DNA of 64,000 bases from Acetobacteraceae bacterium (GTDB lineage Bacteria > Pseudomonadota > Alphaproteobacteria > Acetobacterales > Acetobacteraceae). Shown one piece after another: positions 61,143 to 64,000 of the stretch; position 1 is the stretch's first letter, and each line of letters starts with the position of its first letter. The translations under genes and the position numbers were made by a program. The DNA is taken from positions 1 through 64,000 of the forward strand of contig CANGNF010000014.1 of the NCBI GenBank assembly GCA_947455205.1. The letters are read 5' to 3'. Under the pieces are notes generated by a model. It was not told where the DNA came from. It worked only from the letters and a program-made list of their open reading frames with translations, and did not search any database.

Positions 61143-61817
61143 TCAGGCTACCTGTTGCATGGCGGCGGGGGCGCGGCCGGCCACGGCCAGCAATGCTGCA
61201 AGTCCGGCAGCCTGGCAGGGTTCGATGACAGGTATGCCAGCGGCGTCCTCGGCCGCGGCGGCGTGGCTGGCCAGGCCGGTGCAGCCCAGCACGATCGCCT
61301 CGGCGCCCTCGGCGGCCAGCTCGCGCGCCGCCTGCTGGATCCGGGCGCGCGGGGCCTGCGGGTCGGTCAGGGTTTCCATCGGCAGGTTCAGCGGGATGAA
61401 GCCGGCCAGCCGTGCCTCCAGCCCCATGGCCTGCAGCACCCGGCGCTGGCGCGGGCGGCTGGTTTCCATGAAGCCGATCATGCCGAAGCGTTCCCCGCGG
61501 GTCAGCGCCGCCGCCACGGCGCAGCGCAGCATGCCCAGCACCGGCTTGGTCGTCGCCATGCGGACGGCTTCCAGCCCCGGGTCGCTGACGCAGCCGATGA
61601 CGTAGCAGGCGGCGTCCTCGCGCTCCACCATGCGGGCCAGGGGTTCGGCCACGCTGTACCAGTCCCGCCAGGTGGCGATGGCCGGCGGCCCGCCCGGCAG
61701 CGACACGACCTCGAACGGAGCGAGGTGCGGCGCGTTGAAGGGAGCCATGGCGGCGGCCATGCCGCGCGTGCAGTTGACGGAGCTGTTCGGGTTGATGACA
61801 AGGATGCGGTTGCTCAT
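61143..61817 (-). CDS. Hydantoin racemase (Asp/Glu racemase fold)
   Basis: The 224-aa protein has the two-domain Asp/Glu racemase fold with its cysteine pair: CVSDPGLEAVRM and IVLGCTGLASHA. It starts ILVINPNSSVNCTRGMAAAM. In hydantoin pathways it interconverts the D and L 5-substituted hydantoins, so both enantiomers feed the D-specific or L-specific carbamoylase. ATG 61817 is chosen; the longer frame begins in intergenic DNA. It faces the carbamoylase genes on the other strand. Confidence 0.9.
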   Translation of the reverse strand: MSNRILVINPNSSVNCTRGMAAAMAPFNAPHLAPFEVVSLPGGPPAIATWRDWYSVAEPLARMVEREDAACYVIGCVSDPGLEAVRMATTKPVLGMLRCAVAAALTRGERFGMIGFMETSRPRQRRVLQAMGLEARLAGFIPLNLPMETLTDPQAPRARIQQAARELAAEGAEAIVLGCTGLASHAAAAEDAAGIPVIEPCQAAGLAALLAVAGRAPAAMQQVA

Positions 61818-62002
61818 GCGGCCAAGCCTTGCGCGAGAAGGGCTTGTGGCGCAAGTCCCGGGCAGCGCAGGCGGCGATCTGCGCAATAGTTGATCGCAGG
61901 CCTTGAAGCCTTGCCACCTTCCGCGCCATATTGCGTTGCACAATAAGCGCCCGCGCCGCACGCCCGATCCGGCGGCCTCCAGGCCCTGAGGAGTATTGCG
62001 CC

Positions 62003-62446
62003 GTGCGCTGGGAACCGAACCGTGAAGCCGCCCCGCTGCCCTGGGCCGCGCCGTCCTACGGCGCCGGGCTGGGCCGTGGCCTGGCCAACCATTGCCCCTG
62101 CTGCGGCCAGGGCACCGTGTTCAAGCCGGGGCTGCGGAACTGGCTGAAGGTGGTGGACAAGTGCGAGCACTGCCGCGCGCCGCTGGGCGAGTTGCGGGCC
62201 GATGACGCGCCGCCCTACTTCACCATCCTGCTGACCGGTCACCTGCTGGTGCCCTTCATCTTCATGGTCGAGCGCGCCTACGAGCCGCCGATGTGGCTGC
62301 ACATGGTGGTGTGGCTGCCGCTGTTCACCCTTGCCTGCATCCTGCTGCTGCGGCCGATCAAGGGCGCCGTGGTGGGCTGGATGTGCGCGCTGGGCTTCGA
62401 GAGCGAGCCGGAGGCGCCGGCGCCGGCGCGACCCACCGATGCCTGA
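62003..62446 (+). CDS. DUF983 zinc-ribbon membrane protein
   Basis: The 147-aa protein has a double Cys site (NHCPCCGQG and KCEHCRAPLG) typical of DUF983, followed by two membrane segments (FTILLTGHLLVPFIFMVERA; LHMVVWLPLFTLACILLLRP). GTG 62003 has GGAG 9 bases upstream. Many alphaproteobacteria carry it near cytochrome oxidase or UPF0262 genes. Function unknown. Stop overlaps the next start. Confidence 0.9.
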   Translation: MRWEPNREAAPLPWAAPSYGAGLGRGLANHCPCCGQGTVFKPGLRNWLKVVDKCEHCRAPLGELRADDAPPYFTILLTGHLLVPFIFMVERAYEPPMWLHMVVWLPLFTLACILLLRPIKGAVVGWMCALGFESEPEAPAPARPTDA

Positions 62447-62942
62447 CGTGGCCAGCCAGCGGGTGCCGCCTCCGCCCACGGCGCGGCTGGTGCGGCTGGA
62501 ACTGCCGGACGCCTCGCCGCTGCCCTCCCCCTATGCCGAGGCGGACCGACGCCAGGCGGTGAGCGACCTGCTGGCGCGCAACGTCTTCGCCCCCGCCGGG
62601 CTGCCGCCAGGCCCCTACGCGCTGCACCTGGCGGTGCGCGACGGTCGGCTGCTGTTCGACATCCGCGACGCCGAGGACGCGCCGCTGCATGCGCTGGTGC
62701 TGGCGCTGGGGCCGTTCCGCCGGCTGATCAAGGACTACCACCTGGTGGTGGAGAGCCATGAGCAGGTGGTGGCCGAGGGCGGCCACGAGGCGCGCATCCA
62801 GGCGATCGACATGGGCCGGCGCGGCCTGCACAACGAGGGCGCGGAGCTGCTGGTGGCGCGGCTGGCGGGGCGCGTGGAGCTGGATTTCGAGACGGCGCGG
62901 CGGTTGTTTACGCTGGTGTGCGCGCTGCATCAGCGGATCTAG
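62439..62942 (+). CDS. UPF0262 family protein
   Basis: A 167-aa protein with the UPF0262 pattern: VRLELPDASPLPSPYAEADR, RRLIKDYHLVVESHEQVVAE and IDMGRRGLHNEGAELLVARL. Alphaproteobacterial family of unknown function. ATG 62439 lies inside the end of the DUF983 gene, so the two are co-translated. Confidence 0.9.
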   Translation: MPDVASQRVPPPPTARLVRLELPDASPLPSPYAEADRRQAVSDLLARNVFAPAGLPPGPYALHLAVRDGRLLFDIRDAEDAPLHALVLALGPFRRLIKDYHLVVESHEQVVAEGGHEARIQAIDMGRRGLHNEGAELLVARLAGRVELDFETARRLFTLVCALHQRI

Positions 62943-62963
62943 GGCGCGCGGGTCCGCCCTGGC

Positions 62964-64000
62964 TCAGGGCAGGTCGCGGGCCAGGCGCAGGCCGGCGTCG
63001 TGCCCGCGGAGATCCGGCGGGACGCCCCAGCGAAAGGCAACGCGCAGCTCGCGCGGGTCGTCGTCCCAGCTGCCGCCGCGCTGCAGGCCGTCGCAGCCCG
63101 GCGTTGCCGGGCGGGGGCTGCCATCGGCCGGGGTGCCGTCCAGGCTCTCGGTATAGCAATCCGCCACCCATTGCCGGGCATTGCCGCCCATGTCGTGCAG
63201 GTTGAAGCCGTTGGGTGGGAAGTGGCCGACCGGGTTTGTGCGGGCGAAGCCGTCCGTGCAGGGGGCGACGGCGGCCGTGGCGCCGGGGTGGCTGGCCTGG
63301 TCGGCGCCATTGGCGCTGGCGCATTGCCGGGCGGCGTCGCTGCCCCACCACCAGGCCGAGGTCCCGCCGGCGCGGGCGGCGTATTCCCATTCGGCCTCGG
63401 TGGGCAGGCGGTAGCGCTGGCCGCTGCGGGCGGAAACCCAGGCGGCGTAGTCGAGCGCGTCCTGCCGGTTGACGCAGACCACGGGGTCCTGGTCGGTCTG
63501 CGGAAAGCCGCGGTTGCGCCAGCTGGCGCCGCGCCGGTCCACCACCTCGCCATTGACCAGGATGCTGCAGCTGGGCGGGTCCGGCCGGGCGGTGGCGGTG
63601 ACGAAGGCGCGCCACTCGCCGACGGTGACCGGGTAGCGGCCGAGCGCAAAGCGGCGGGCGATGGTGATGGCCTGCTGCGGTCCCTCATCCGGGTCGCGCT
63701 CGGGCTCGGTGGCCGGGGAGCCCATGGTGAAGCGGCCGGGCGGGATCACCACCAGCTCGGGGCAGTCCGCGCAGTCGCGGAAGACCGATCCGGGGGCGCC
63801 GGCCGCGAGGCTGGGGGCCGGCTTCGGCATCGGTTGGGACGCCGGGGCGCCGCTGGGCTGGGCGGGCGGGGCCGGGAGGGGCGGGATGACCCAGGCGCTG
63901 AGGGGCGCCGGCGCGCCGCGGGGCGGCAGCGGTTGGGGCGGCGGGGCCGGGCGCTGCGGAATGACCCAGGCGCCGCTGGGCGTGGGGGCCGGGCCGGGTG
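62964..64000 (-). CDS. Formylglycine-generating-enzyme-family protein, 5' end outside the window
   Basis: The frame is open to the window edge. The C-terminal SUMF1-type domain contains FTMGSPATEPERDPDEGPQQ, RYRLPTEAEWEYAARAGGTS, FPPNGFNLHDMGGNARQWVA and GGSWDDDPRELRVAFRWG. The usual catalytic cysteine segment of true FGE is not evident, so it is more likely a structural or regulatory relative. Upstream residues (QPMPKPAPSLAAG) are a Pro/Ala-rich linker containing two similar AWVIP units, suggesting a secreted or membrane protein with its N-terminus beyond position 64000. ATG 63830 inside the linker is a possible but less likely start. Confidence 0.8.
   Translation of the reverse strand, partial: PGPAPTPSGAWVIPQRPAPPPQPLPPRGAPAPLSAWVIPPLPAPPAQPSGAPASQPMPKPAPSLAAGAPGSVFRDCADCPELVVIPPGRFTMGSPATEPERDPDEGPQQAITIARRFALGRYPVTVGEWRAFVTATARPDPPSCSILVNGEVVDRRGASWRNRGFPQTDQDPVVCVNRQDALDYAAWVSARSGQRYRLPTEAEWEYAARAGGTSAWWWGSDAARQCASANGADQASHPGATAAVAPCTDGFARTNPVGHFPPNGFNLHDMGGNARQWVADCYTESLDGTPADGSPRPATPGCDGLQRGGSWDDDPRELRVAFRWGVPPDLRGHDAGLRLARDLP

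Overview
The window is a high-GC (around 70% by eye) chromosomal segment from an alphaproteobacterium, most likely a member of the Acetobacteraceae close to Roseomonas. This rests on a FliX/FlgI/CheL/FlbY flagellar block, a DksA that has lost most of its zinc cysteines, UPF0262, a PssA/Psd pair, a bactofilin, and three orphan Bug-type (TctC) periplasmic receptors. It is inference from gene content; no rRNA or tRNA gene is present to settle it.

Layout. 1-3.7 kb is a graveyard of mobile DNA: an IS21-family element (istA/istB) sits inside an IS630-family transposase gene, followed by a frameshifted GmhB-like phosphatase remnant and a second IS630 scrap. 3.7-9.2 kb (minus strand) holds an SDR oxidoreductase, a TolC-type channel with a periplasmic adaptor but no pump, and a ThDP enzyme. 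9.4-12.5 kb holds a membrane protein and an NMT1-type ABC importer. 12.8-24.6 kb is envelope and housekeeping: M23 peptidase plus bactofilin, psd-pssA, a LysM protein, cytochromes b and c', LOG hydrolase, a Tag-like glycosylase, gamma carbonic anhydrase, a Bug receptor and GlpD. 24.7-28.7 kb is a catabolic cluster of Rieske oxygenase, glutamine-synthetase-like ligase and Liv-type receptor. 29-31.7 kb holds two GSTs, an SRAP protein and DksA.

31.8-34.2 kb is a flagellar block: fliX diverges from flgI-cheL-flbY, and a consensus sigma-54 promoter lies before flgI. 34.3-36 kb holds an IS5-type leftover and a low-GC island with a cytosolic-type 5'-nucleotidase. After ilvD, a tightly overlapping run (38.0-43.6 kb) encodes two half-permeases, a RibD-C reductase, an MDR dehydrogenase, a divergent 6-pyruvoyltetrahydropterin-synthase homologue, a GT4 glycosyltransferase and a methyltransferase. 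This is the best candidate for an uncharacterised biosynthetic system (a modified, glycosylated pterin-like product is only a hypothesis).

44-49.4 kb holds RidA, a cupin, otnK/otnC for four-carbon acid sugars, a Bug receptor, a nitroreductase and an NTF2-like protein. 49.5-54 kb holds an Ala/Lys-rich histone-like protein, a gene-poor stretch and prpD-prpC (methylcitrate cycle). 54.1-61.8 kb is a hydantoin or cyclic-ureide utilisation cluster: LysR regulator, hydantoinase, two paralogous N-carbamoylases, Bug receptor and hydantoin racemase, interrupted by a phage-like gene pair. The window ends with a DUF983 protein, UPF0262 and a truncated formylglycine-generating-enzyme-family gene.

Recurrent small palindromic repeats lie between genes and, in at least one case, form the coding N-terminus of a gene.
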